Under the pieces are notes generated by a model, which saw only the letters and a list, made by a program, of their open reading frames with translations, was not told the DNA's origin and ran no database searches. From NCBI GenBank assembly GCA_029298735.1, contig JANSLP010000033.1, forward strand, positions 118,491 through 182,490: a DNA stretch of 64,000 nt. The letters are read 5' to 3'. Of this stretch, positions 1 through 12,317 are shown piece after piece; position 1 is the first letter of the stretch, and each line of letters begins with the position of its first letter. This DNA comes from Ophiostoma sp. CBS 140.51 (lineage: Eukaryota > Ascomycota > Sordariomycetes > Ophiostomatales > Ophiostomataceae). The position numbers and the translations under genes were made by a program.

Positions 1-494
1 AGGCGCATTATCACACGTAATCGCCCTAGCCCATCAGTTTGGTGTCCTTTTTAGTTGTCTTTTTGAGGCGTAACAATGCAAGAAACGAGTTCGACGTCCC
101 TTGGCCGTCCGCCGAAACACCACTGCCTCAGGAACTGCCTCGCACGGTTTCGATCGGGCAATGCCTGTTGCTGGACAAGGTCTTGGTATGGCCTTATGGC
201 CTAACGACGATGGCCCATGGGCACATCTTTTTTCTAATCTTTCTCATCTACCTCATCCTTTCCCCATTGTTCGTTCGCTTGGGTCTGCCGTCACGATCGG
301 CCGTTTGGGAGGCAAAAAAGTAGACGAGGGTCCTGAAGATGAGTTATGGGAAATGTAGAAAAGCCCATGCCAGGACACAAACAATGCGAGTGAGGCGAGC
401 ATGATGGAAAACATGCAAAGTAGAAACCCGTTTCACATTGGATTTGCCTCTTTGATGCGTTGACAAAACAAACAAGAGAAACGACAGGCGATAG

Positions 495-530
495 GCATGA
501 GAAGCATTTGAAGCATGAGAGGCATGCCTT
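495..530. repeat. 9-bp tandem repeat, four copies
   Basis: Four adjacent 9-mers begin with GCAT: GCATGAGAA, GCATTTGAA, GCATGAGAG and GCATGCCTT. The period is a multiple of three but no gene is visible here. Related GCATG-containing words continue downstream to about 660. Confidence 0.75.
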
Positions 531-557
531 GTTGCCCAAAGGGCGGTGAACTGAGAA

Positions 558-630
558 AAAATGCAGGCAAAAATGCGGGCAGAGAGAGTTGCAGGTAGAA
601 ATGCATGCAAAAATATGCACACACTGAAAG
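558..630. repeat. Imperfect AAAATGC repeats
   Basis: Several imperfect copies of a unit resembling AAAATGCAGGC (also AAAATGCGGGC, GAAATGCATGC and AAAATATGCAC) lie in a row. This looks like local slippage or decay of a short tandem repeat. No coding function is seen. Confidence 0.5.
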
Positions 631-3586
631 ATGAGGCGCTCTCACTGGTTGAAAGACAATGCAGAAATGCACAAGCCTGCAGCATGCAGAGAACAACGCA
701 TGTCAGTATGCACGGACTACACATTCTTTCTGTGTCTTTGTCTGGTCTGTTTTTGTCTCTCCGCACTGCATTTTTTATCGAAAGATACTTGCTTTTTGGT
801 GCTTCTTTGGTGCTCCGAGTGTTTTGCGCTGCACTATTGGCTGTGGCGTTCGGGACTGTCTGAACGTCCAACAATGATGGCTTTTGATTTCTTCCGCCAC
901 GGCAGGCCATTTCGTTTCAGCAGCACCAGCGCGGCGCAGGCGCTTTCTCTGTATTGTACTCTGTACTCTGTATTCTGTTTACTTTCCGTATGTGGTCATT
1001 AAATTGTGCATACAATTATGAACACCCTGTTTGGATGCACATAATTTTGATTACTCTGAATGTCCCGTTCCGCTGTATCTGCAATCCCAGCGGTTCAAGA
1101 GTTTCATCAAAGCGCCCAGAAAATGAAATCAAACTTTAACATCGAATTTCGATTTCATCAGAAAGAGGAAACCCCATAAAAAAACACATGCCCATCTTCA
1201 AGAAAGAGAGCCACCACCAACAACCCCCTGCTCAAACGAGAAATTACGCCGGTCATCTTCTGCGTCGAACGTCGTAGTCCACTTCCGCCTTTGGGAAAAG
1301 ACCGGATGGGCCTGGCAAGTTCTGGAGTCCCCTGGGCGGAGCCTGGCTTCTTTGGCTTCTCTGGCAGAAACGCACGGCGAATCGTCAAGAGAAGAGGAAA
1401 AGCGTCTTGAGGGTGACGAGCGTGACAGCGCGTGAGATTGTAGGAGAAGGCTCCACTCAATCTCGCCCACCCAAAGAGACCGCACGCCGAAAATAAAATT
1501 AGATCTGGCACGGTCCAGCCGTCTCCCTCTCCACAAGCATCCATGGTCCATGCACTTTTGATTTTGGTGGGAATAACCAATAGGAGAGCACGGGCTACTG
1601 TCAAAAGTGGAAAGGCCGCAAAAAGTTGGACAGGAACGAACTGTTTTCTCTCAAAGAACTCCCACACAGAAAGGAACAGAACACGGAACGGCAGACTCCC
1701 AATTGACTCCACTTTCCGAACAACCTTTTTTTACTTTTTCTTCTTTTTGCAGTCTCTTGAACCTGAACCTGGACCAGGGGGTTGTTTTGGTGTGGCTCGA
1801 TGAAAGAATACTGGGATGGATAGATGAGAAGTTGATGAAAGAAGACGGTTACGAGAGAGGAACAGGAATCAAAAGGCTGAGATGTGATAGCGCCAGTCCT
1901 GCTGTAACATCCGTAAAATCCTGATGATAATCTGAGCCTGAACCTGGTGAAAAGAAAGAAAAGAAGGAAGACGGTGTGCAAGAGAGAGACGATCCCAAGC
2001 TGGGATGTGTGCATTCGATAGTCTTTTCCTGGCTGAGCCTGGTCCTTTTAATCACATTCTTTTCTTTTTCTGCTGGAACAGACCACGGAGCACGGAGCGC
2101 GGAGCAGACCACAAGGCCACGCGACAATATGTCCGTAGACAAGAGTTGGTCTGTTTTCCAGAAGACACGAAAGAGGAGAGAACCATGTTCAGTTGAAAAA
2201 GAAGAAAAAGAGGTGTGCTCATTTCGTTTGGCCATCGAGTGACTTTTTGCTTTCTTTTCGTTAGGACCTGCAGTGAACTTGCTTCTTTTTCTCGGTCATC
2301 ATTGTTCGGTCTGTCTAATTTTTTTTTTATTTTGAATATTATTTTTGATGCATCTCACATTTTTATGACATGATCGATTCTATTCGTATATACTTTGTTT
2401 TTATTCTGTTTGTCCAGATTTTTTTTTTCTTTTTTTCTATTCTTATTTTGTTCCGTTTTCCCTTTTTACTAAACATTATCGTTCGCAATAACGTCCACGA
2501 TATTACCCTCTCTCCGTCTCACAAACCATCCCCCAGTGTCGCTCCTACCCCAGGCTTTCGGCCAGGAGTGCCAGCCCAGCATGGCGAGACACAATCTGAC
2601 AATGCGAATGTCGAAATCTCCTGGCGCTGCAACTCCAGGCCGCGTTCAACTCCATTCAAAAAGTCAACAACCCCTGTATCTTGAAATCAAAATAGCGTGG
2701 GCAGGCCGGCGGAGGGCCCCGCACCCTGCAGCCTCGTAAAATTTAGGGGAGGCCGCGTCTTGCCGGGGGGTCGTCTTTGCCAGGTTTTGGCCAGTTTCTT
2801 GCCTGTCTTTCTCAATCTTTTCAGTGCATGTGTGCATTTGTCCATTGCGACGTGCGGCAGTGTGTGTGGGTCCAGAAAGCCCATCTGTGAAAGATGATTG
2901 GCTGAATGGGTACACCGGGTGAAGTTGCAGCCAGGAAGAAACAGGGCGAACAACGAAAAGATGAAAAACGAGGCGAACAATTGTTTCTCTCTCTTTTTCC
3001 CTCTCCCCCTTTTCCAGACAGTGGTCCAAACAGTGGAACGGCAGCCGAACTATCCTTGCCCACCTTTCTTGTCTCCTTCGAGACGATCCACAATGTTCGA
3101 AAACCTGTCTCGCCCTGTCCAACTGATCGGTTTGGCTGTCCTTTTTCAGTGTGCCTTTTTTCTTGTCATTGTTTGCTCTCATCCCTGGGCTCCATTCCCG
3201 TCTGTCCATGTCTTTTCATGTCTTAGAACCGTTATGATAATGCGGTTTCTGGTCTTTCTTGGTCATCCCTTCAGAAGCTCTTGTTGTTCTTTTCTTGTTC
3301 CATGTCTCAACCTGTGGCAAAGACAAAATCCCTTGAAGTCAAAGAGGCTCCTCCGCGTGATTGTCGAAAGATGCGAATGTCGGAACGCAGGACAAACATA
3401 GCATTATTCAAGGCAAACAGGGCAAATATGACGAACAAGGCCACCCAGAGACATTCCTCTTACACTGAAAGACAAGACTCGGCCGATGACAACAGACTCT
3501 CTCAGTCTCTGTCCCCAAAAGAAAAGATTCGCCCCTGAATGACAGCCCAGAAAGGGTCGATCATGGTCAAGGCGCCCGGCACCCAT

Positions 3587-3600
3587 CACACACACACACA
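3587..3600. repeat. (CA)7 microsatellite
   Basis: A short dinucleotide run of seven CA units lies in non-coding DNA. Confidence 0.8.
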
Positions 3601-6600
3601 GAAGGACAGGACAGAGGAGGACGGCCATTATCGGCACAGTGCTGCACGGTCCATCTTTTGATTCTTTGCATGATTTTGCCACCGAAAGGCAGACAACAAG
3701 ACAGTGCCGATTGTGTGCGTTCGCCCCCATCCGTGCTTCGACGACGACATGGGTTTGCTCAATGATTTTTCAACGGAGGCAGGTGCAAACGCTCCGTCAG
3801 CAGGTATCTCTCCCAGCCAGCCACGAAGCGAAGGAGCTTGGACCCCAGACAAGCGTTGTTGCAGGCCCATGCTCAGAGGCGACGGATGTGTGTGTAAGTG
3901 GGGAGAAATACGTCGAAGAGAGAGAAATCGCTGGCCGCAGAACGGTGAGATAACGCAGCCCGCAGGAAGGACCACAACTGCAACCTCAAGACCTCGTCGA
4001 CACGCTGGGCCTGGACAGAGCGGCCGCGGTCTGTTTCCTAGAATAGGACTGGCGACAAAACTGACAAATTGACGGCGGACGCCCTGTTGACCATCCACCA
4101 AAGAGTGATAGAACACACGACAGACAGCGCCCAGTTTCAGGCTATGCAGCACCCTTGAATTATTCAATGTCGACTAATTTAGCACTTTCACAGATAGTGC
4201 AAGCGTCTCACACAAGTTTTCTTCGATGAACCCCAAGATGAGGTGTGGTCGACGTCAGATATTGGAAAATAGCGAGAATAGCAAGAGACAACCACAAGAT
4301 ATTCCATTCTCGAGACTATTTAATGAAGGCATAGTGCAGATGCTAGCTAGAGAGAGATGGTGTGCATGGCAAAGTGCTCGCATGGAAATAGGGGGAAAGG
4401 GGAAGACGGAAGTGAAAGAAAAGCAAAGCGTCCAAGTTTACGTGAGCCAAAAAGGAGTTCAGAATGCTTCACACCATGAACGATGTTTCGATATGCTCCA
4501 AGATAAAGATGCACCCAACAGGACATACAAGACAGGCCAGACCCGGCCACGCGAAAAGAGGGGAAGTCGTAAGAAGAAGAAGAAAAAGAACGTCACAGAA
4601 GTCACACTGTCACAGAAGTCGACGATCGTCATCCCCCCTTTCCAGCACATGCCACAGCGTGATATCGTCTCTTCGCAAGAGCGTCTCTGGACCATGTCAT
4701 CGAAACAACCACCGACGAACCACTACCGGAGTTCGTGGGAAGAGCGTGGTAATTGTGTGAAGCTACTGAAGGCTATGGCCAAGAAACGTGCATCGACGAT
4801 GCTGTGGGAAAACGACACTTGCGCACGGCAAAGGGGCGCCAGAGATGGGTCTTCCCTGAAGACGACGCACTCCGTATTACGAGGACTTTGATATTGAAAA
4901 ATCGAGAAAGACTACCGACGTTGCCGGTGATCCAGGCATTTTCGCTTTTCGGGCAAGGGACAAGGCTTGCGAGGCATGAGGCTCTCGTATATTGAGGTAG
5001 TTTTTCACAGGAATAGACTCAACGGGCGAGGGATGAAAAAATCAGAATTAGACATGGGAAATGAGGCTCTTGGGCAACAGACAACGGGCATCGGTGAGTC
5101 GGAGATGCAATTGTTCGCCTTACACTTTGAATAAAAGCCTGCGTAGGCTGAAGGCGACGACTTACACAGAGACAAGCAGACGGCTGAATGACGGCTGAAA
5201 GAGTCACCTCCCTGTGAGGCTACCAGTCGGCCCTGTTCTGCGGTCCCCTTTGACTCTGAAGACTGGCGAACAACAGAGACTGAGAGTCAAAGAGAGGCGA
5301 AAGGGATGAACAGACAACGTCGTTTTCCGACGGACACAGGCGAACGCAGGCGAACCCAAGCGAGAGAAACCCAGGAGTGCGTCCAAGCGAGTGAGACGAA
5401 GGAAGGCGAACGCAACGAGAGCCTCGGTCGGGCGTTCCCAGCGATTTGTCTTTGGGTCAGGTTACTGGAGCCAACAGGCAGAGACCCAGCAAGCCCCGAG
5501 ACCCAAGAACAGCACCGGGCGAGCCGGAAAGTAGGCGCGAACACAGAAGTGGAAGGCGAAGAGTCGCCCAGCCCGCTGAATGCACCCAAAAGCAGCACCA
5601 ACTGTTAACTGTTATCCAACTGTTATCCAACTGCACGTCCTTTTTAGCGCCCTTTGGACTGTGCATCTCCCTTCCCTTCATGCATTAAGGCATCCTCGCA
5701 TCCTTGGGGGCGGTATTGGGCGGCTCCTCTCGGCGGTCTTGTGTAATTTTAGGGCGTTCTCAGCACATCTGGGCGCACCTGTTGGTGACTGGGCGCCTCG
5801 GCTCCAGCGAAGACGCAATACGCGGAGGTGGAGGGGGATACGCAATGGGTTTCGTCTGTTCCCAGCTCGTCCGTCCCAGCACAATCCCAGCGCTTGTTGT
5901 CCCGAGTCTCCCAGCGGTCTGTTCGTTGGGTCCGGTCCCCGTGCTGTGTTCTCGGGTTCCTTTGGTCTATTCGTCTGTTCGCCATGCCCTTTTCTCTGGG
6001 ATTGACTTTGACCTGTAATCCTCGACAAGAGCAAGAAGAACGAGAAGAACAAACAAACAAAAAAGACCAAAAAGACCAAAAAGACGTCGCGTGGTCGACA
6101 CAATGTGTCAAGTCCCCCTCCCTCGTAGCGCTACTGTTGGAGATATGTCCCTCTCCAGTCCTTCCACAGGTTTCGATTCTGTGTTCTACTGCTACTGCTA
6201 CGGTGATGATCCAGATAATCAGAACAAACCAAACGACGTCGTTGGATGTCTATCTTTGTGTCTATCACCCTGATAATCTTGTTCCAAACTGGTTTTTCAT
6301 CACACGACCCCTCCCTTATTGTCGCACTCTTGGGCGAACTTGACGACACAAGGTGTGCGCATCTGTCTATCTCTGCCGTTTATCCTGAACCCAACGAGGA
6401 TGCCAGTGCCAAAGTAGTTTCTAGACTATTCTTCTCCATGCACATCTCGATATCAAAAAGGCTCAAAGGTGAAGGCCGGCGTATCAGCCCTGGCCACTCC
6501 CAATCACGAGCTACGACATCTGTTACTCGATATGATTTCACACTCGTCAAGACCTTCAAGACCGTGCATCCGTAGCATCCTTTCCTCTCTGGTCGTTCTT

Positions 6601-8628
6601 CTTCACTCTGATCCATGCCAAGCAATCTGCATCGACAGCCGCTAGCACGCAAGGTCGATAGCTGTCTCCATATCGTGTCGAGCGTGTCTCCATTCCCCCT
6701 ATTTCATTGGGGGCTGGCTCGCTGGCTGGAAATCCCATGGCAAATATCGCCTCACCTTATTTCTCGCGAGCCCCGTTCGAAGAGTTGGAAAGGCGGAGAT
6801 CCATCGCCTTTTTGGCGATTGCAGGCGATTGCCCAGCCCAGGCCAGGCTTCTTGAAGACTGGTGGACGAAGCTGACGTTCTTTCGAGCCTTTTGATGTGC
6901 AGCCCCCTGAACGGATCGAGTTTAGATCGTCAACCTTCGCTCTCTGTCGAACTCTCCGTCAAGCCCGTCGAGCCCGTCTCCGCTGTTTGGGCAATCATTG
7001 CCTTTTTGTCATTTGGTATCGTTCTCTCTTTCTCCTCTTTTGCTGACGACGCACGGGCCTTTTTGTTCAAGACTGCTCGATATTATTTCCTTTTTTCTTC
7101 TTCTCCGTCGAAAAAAAATATAGAAATAAGGAGATCGTCCCCGCTAGTGACATGTTCTCCACTTGTGTCCTGCCTTCTTTGAACTGCACTCGCTGCAGGA
7201 AAATAACACTAGGGGACACCGCCGTTCGTGGAATACGACGCAAGAGTGAACCAAACGAACGGCTGGAGCGAGAGGAGAGAGCTAACGAAAGAGGCTTTCC
7301 GTCATCTGGAAGAGACGGCCTCCAAAAGAGACTCCAGAGACTCGAAAGACTGGTGGTGTACATCCCTTTGCCACCGCGCTACACTACTGTTCAGCACCGT
7401 CGACGGACGGGCCTGGACGCTGTCCGCGGCGGTTTTGGTGTGGTTTTGGTGGTGGCTCGACCGTGTTAACCGTGTCTCGCGTCTCTTAAAAAAGTACCGG
7501 CACAGTGTCCAATGTCTGCACATCCCCCGGAGCACCTGCCGCGGAGAGAAAGATGGGGGAGAGAAAGAGGAGAAAGTGCTCCAAGATACCGCTAAAAACG
7601 TCAACGACGACGACTCCTGAGAACGACAGGGCTGGTGGTGTGCTTGAACATATGGTGGTGGTGTGGTGAATGTGGCTGAACTGGAAGGCCAGGCTTATCC
7701 GAGCAGAATGGTGCAGTGCTGTCGAGGCCTAGTCTTCAGCCAAAAGTGCAGCCAAAAGACCAGATTGGATCGACAGCTGAGCCACGGCGAATTTAATATT
7801 TAATTTTGTTCGTGAATATTAATCATGAATTCCTTAAAAAGATAGACAACCTTGGGCAACTGATCAGCACTCCATAACGAGCCGAAAGGGCGAAGAATCA
7901 TAGAGAAGGTCGACTTTTTGCAATAGCTTGAGCAAGTTGATATCGACATCTTCCACGTCCATCGAGGGTTCCTTGATAGTGTCACTGTTCGAATGTTCCC
8001 TCTGGCCCTATCTTGAGATTCTAATGTCATCTTCAACGAATCAGATGCCGTAGACAAGCGTCAACCCCGCCATTGAGACAGCCCAGTCGAGCGAACCAAT
8101 CTTGTTTTACACCGTGGCCTCGACCAATGGGAGTACAAGAAACCGACCCTTGTCATCAACTCGAAACCTTCTCGTACCGAAACTACTGTGAACAAGTGCA
8201 AAACTACTTTAGACAACCACCGGACGACTTTGTAGCTTTTGATAGTCTTATTGGTTTCTTTCCACGGTTTGTCTTTTTTGGTTAGATAATGCGCCGCCAG
8301 GGAGAACAACGATGGCGAAACTCGACGACGATGGAGAGGCAAAGAATCTCTCGTCCGCCTCCGTGCACGGCATGTTACTCTTTTGAATCTGGTGCCGTTT
8401 GACGACGGTCTGCCCATCGTCTGTCGACCATCGTCAACCAACTTGGCTGTAGAATTCGCCAGCCCTAAACTCGTGCCCGTGAGGCGATTTTGATGAAACT
8501 CGACGAAAGAGTCGAACAATGCCTTTGAGCTTCTTCGCCCTTGGTGCCACCAGATCGACCTACGGCTGACAGTCTGCGGGACCCGTGACGAGCGATCTCT
8601 GCGGGCGATGACAGAAGGGTGAGGATGA

Positions 8629-8672
8629 GGCGGGTGTAAGGCGAGTGTAAGGTGAGCGTAAGGCCAGCGTAC
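8629..8672. repeat. 11-bp tandem repeat, four copies
   Basis: Four adjacent 11-mers read GGCGGGTGTAA, GGCGAGTGTAA, GGTGAGCGTAA and GGCCAGCGTAC. The period is not a multiple of three and the array lies outside any gene. Confidence 0.8.
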
Positions 8673-8856
8673 CAGCACCACGCCACTGGTTGAACCCGAC
8701 GAGTTGTTGGGTCAACAATTTGTTGGCGTAAAAAGGGGTCATCCAAACAATGCAAAAGTGAGGCTTCTCGATAGTTGTGATATGGGAGACGAAGGCATAT
8801 CCCTTGGTGTGTTCTTTGTTTGGTGTTTTCTTTGTCCATACATGATTTATGGCAGT

Positions 8857-8972
8857 TTTGATTTACATTTGATTTTCGAATATTTATTTCAACACATTTA
8901 ATATTGTCAATTTTGTTCTTACTATTTTATTAATATATTTCGATGTTTATTTTATATTTATTTTATACCTGA
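8857..8972. other. AT-rich tract
   Basis: Roughly 115 bp dominated by TTTA, ATATT and TTTTAT words, sharply more AT-rich than the preceding 8.4-8.8 kb. No coding potential. Confidence 0.6.
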
Positions 8973-11181
8973 CATACTGATATCAAAACCGACAACTTAA
9001 ATTAGTCTTGTCCATCGTTCAACGCTTGACGCACTTCCATGACTTACACGAACGTCCACCAACGACACCTATCATCTACATCGACTTCAATCTACCTCAA
9101 CTTGGATTCATGATGCGCGACTTGTTACATTGAATATACAAAGCGCAATAAAGGAAAACCCGCAGATAGGAAACAGAGATGTCACCCGTTCCTGCCACCT
9201 TCACTCAGCCCTACCGCCACATGTTATCGGATGTCTGGGAGTCTGGATGTCTAGATGCTACGAAGATCTCCAGATTATCGTTGACCCTACGATTACAGTC
9301 AACGTGACATGACTCTAGGCAGAGGTCTGGCGGAGTCACTATGTTGCGCAATCCAGCGTTATTGATGAATGCTAGATAAGTTTATACTTGAGTCAGAGAA
9401 CTACGTGCGTCCGCACGGTGCAGACCCGGACGCCCATTAAGAATCTGTGTATTTGAAATCTGTCTACCGGGCTCGGGTGCGGATGTACCGGAGCCGCATG
9501 CCGTCCGTCGTCTGGTCAGGGGCCTGAGTCCTTTTTATTCTTGATGTGTTGGAGATGATGAGGTTGATGAAGTTGATGATGATGGAGATGGAAATACTGT
9601 GCCATTTTAGGCAGTGTGGTTGTGACGTGGTTCATCGAGGATGATGAAACCCCGCGGTTGCCATGTGGTAGTGGGATGGCACACGTCAAGAACGGCGCGG
9701 ATAAACTTTCCAATGTTGCACAAGGCTAAGCTGAAGCTCACGAAGCGAATAGAACGAGACAGACCAATTTTCTCGAGATGACAGGTAATACCCAACCCAT
9801 CGACGTACTTTTTACCTTCTTTCATGTGGCATGATGCTTCCATCGATTAATCAAGAAGCAGAGCCTGCGAAATAAATGATGCCACTCGGGGAAACTACAG
9901 TCACAAATAATTCCATCGGATCCGAGTTGTTGCAGCTACAGTCTGCCTATATTTGGTGTCACTTTGTTCGTTAGTTTTGCTGGTGAAATACGTACAGAAT
10001 TTGCCTCTTTACAGTGTTTAAACTACCTAAACAGGAAAACGGAAACGACCGAACACGCCGCGCACTACATCGCGCGAGAGCCATTGACATGAACGCTACC
10101 AAAAGAATGGACGGAAAGGGCAGACGTTATTCCGTATTCGACGGTATTCGCCGGGTACAAGCAGTATTTCACTTACACATTTGTGATGATATTGATTGTT
10201 AACCAACTTTTATATATCAACACGGATAGTTTCGGGCGGCACGCAAATATCTCGATAATTACTGATGAAAACTCTCTCCAACAAGATGAAAAAATCTCGT
10301 TACAGCGGCCGCTTGTGATAAATTATTGACAACAACGAAAAATGCAAAAACACCAACAGAACACGGCATATCTGCAATACCCGATTTCTAATATTCCTAT
10401 ATTGTTGCATGATATGAATAATGAAGACCCTTTTGTTGGGACCAATAGTAGACGGCAATATTAATAAAAATAGAGGCGAGCATGGCAAGAATAGAAGTCC
10501 TAGGCACTCCAATAATTGATCACATTGGAAGGAGAAGAAAACTTTGTCAAGAATCGCCAAAAGTCGCCCTGTTGCCTACATCAAATGACACGCAAAAGAC
10601 TGATGGTCCAACGACTTACACGAGGAGGGTAAGGTAGGCTGTGAAAAAGAAGAGGTGTCGTTGTTCGTTGATCGCTCCGCCTTGCCTAGTTTGATGGCCT
10701 CTTAGTGGCTGTCTGGTCTGAGGCTGTCACTTCTTTGTTGAACAATGCCACCAATGCCTACCAATGCAACCCCAGTCACCAACGACTAGTCCCAATCCGG
10801 CTCGTCCTTAAAAAAGAATGCAACGACATCCCAAGAATACAAAACACACAATATCATCGTGAACAATACGAGTGATTGTGAGATTAATGCAATGTGAATG
10901 GAAAATAATGAAACAAAAACATTACGCGAAATAAGTGCCACATCGTCATCACATAAAATTTAGTGAGAGCATATGATCATAGGATTGAAAAATCAAGGTG
11001 ACTCAGGTGAGATGAAAAGGGTAGAATCGGGCAAAGGAAGAATGACACATATATCACACTCTTTGTCACGCTGTTGGTGCCGACATCACCAGCCTTGGGT
11101 GTGAGAAATGGTGCACTCACTGAAAATCTGAATGTTCACCTGCAATATGACAGCCTGTTCTTTTTCGTGGAGTCGCCTGTT

Positions 11182-11217
11182 TCTGCTAGCATTGCTAGTA
11201 TTGCTAATACTGCTAGT
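11182..11217. repeat. 9-bp tandem repeat (NNTGCTARN), four copies
   Basis: Four adjacent 9-mers read TCTGCTAGC, ATTGCTAGT, ATTGCTAAT and ACTGCTAGT. They sit in a 196-codon frame with a TTG start that I do not accept as a gene. Confidence 0.8.
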
Positions 11218-11854
11218 TATTGTTCGCGTTGTTCTTTTGGAGCCAAGCTCCGTCTCATTCTCGTGACGCCTCGAGTTTCTCGCCACTGCCGCCTGCCGCA
11301 GCCCAGGCCTCCAACAGCCGAGCCTTCCACTGAATTTACCCACAGCATCCGCTGTATGAACTATTTTCAGCGCTGTAAACTGTCCTCTTCCCCCCCTTTT
11401 ATTGCTGGATGCCTGAAGCGGGTCTTTGACTCAAAAGACTCTCGGGTGTGCCGGAAGAGTCAGACACGAGCCTGGGCGTGCGAGTACGAGTATTTGGGAC
11501 GCATGGCAGTGGACCCGACAATACCGCTGGAACCGTTCTTCAGCACCTACTGGCAAAAACAAAAACAAGGCGAGCCCGTAAACCGGTGGAGGGCCTGGCC
11601 GGGTCCACAGAACGCCTCAAAAACGCCTCTGAACACATGCCGTATTGAAAAGGCGCCCCCATAGCAGAATGGATCTCTCCCTTTTGAGAATGGAGATGGA
11701 TCGAGATATGGAAGGCCCGCATCTTGGGGTGTTTGGCCCCAATTTCCAAGATTGAATATGAAATATGGACAGTGGAGCTTTTTGGGCTTAAAAGTGTGAA
11801 AATTCAAACAGGAAAATAGGGGCTAGCATTTTCATTCTCAATAGCACCCGCTGT

Positions 11855-11932
11855 TTACAGTGGATTACTGCCCAATATTGCAGTGGAATTACAGTGGATA
11901 TCAGCGGTGGGCGTCATAATTTACAATGGACA
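11855..11932. repeat. Cluster of degenerate CAGTGGA motifs
   Basis: Five imperfect copies of a (A/G)CAGTGGA-like word (TTACAGTGGATTA, TGCAGTGGAATT, ACAGTGGATA, TCAGCGGTGG and ACAATGGACA) fall within 78 bp in intergenic DNA. Confidence 0.55.
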
Positions 11933-12294
11933 CTGCGGAATAAGGAGCACAGCTGAATGGAGCGTGCAGGAACAAAACTATGAAAAAAACTATGGGCCTA
12001 CTCTTCCGTACTATCAGGCTTGTTTGTTTATGTTTTAGGGGGCAGGTTGGAAGAGTGGATTGAATGCGAGAACGACTTTCTTACGCGTGTCGCCACTTTA
12101 TTTCTGGAGCCCGACTTGGCCGTGAAAGAATGAACGAATACGTCGTTGTTTGTGGCTTGTGCCACGACTCGACGTCACGGTCACGGCATCTCTATTGTGT
12201 ACACAACCAACAAGTTTTATGCAGGACAATGACGTGGATTGTAAGGGAGGGAATATTGAGAATATTGGGAATACCGGAGAATAGGGAGAATATG

Positions 12295-12317
12295 GACCAC
12301 GACGTCGACGTGGTCCC
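12295..12317. repeat. Inverted repeat / hairpin, 8-bp stem
   Basis: GGACCACG and CGTGGTCC flank a 7-base spacer (ACGTCGA), giving a perfect 8-bp stem. It is preceded at 12245-12294 by five or six GAATA-containing words. No T-run follows, and bacterial-type terminators are irrelevant here. Confidence 0.6.

Larger units (their letters stand above)
1..7620. other. Gene-poor spacer, left part of the desert
   Basis: No open frame here has recognisable domains, consistent codon bias or plausible exon structure. The longest ATG frame (221 codons at 4226-4891) is Lys/Arg/Ser-rich, with no family signature. The stretch is of mixed composition with CpG still common, so it does not look heavily RIP-mutated. 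It holds poly-pyrimidine tracts (for example 2315-2470), a (CA)7 run at 3587-3600, AAG-rich DNA near 4565-4590 and GACCAAAAA-type repeats near 6060-6085. I see no tRNA, 5S rRNA or telomeric repeat. Confidence 0.6.

Noticed and set aside
4226..4891. 221-codon ATG frame
   Set aside because: Low-complexity, Lys/Arg/Ser-rich, with no domain, no codon bias like the real genes and no splice or promoter context.
11074..11664. 196-codon frame
   Set aside because: It starts at TTG, spans a tandem repeat and shows no family features.
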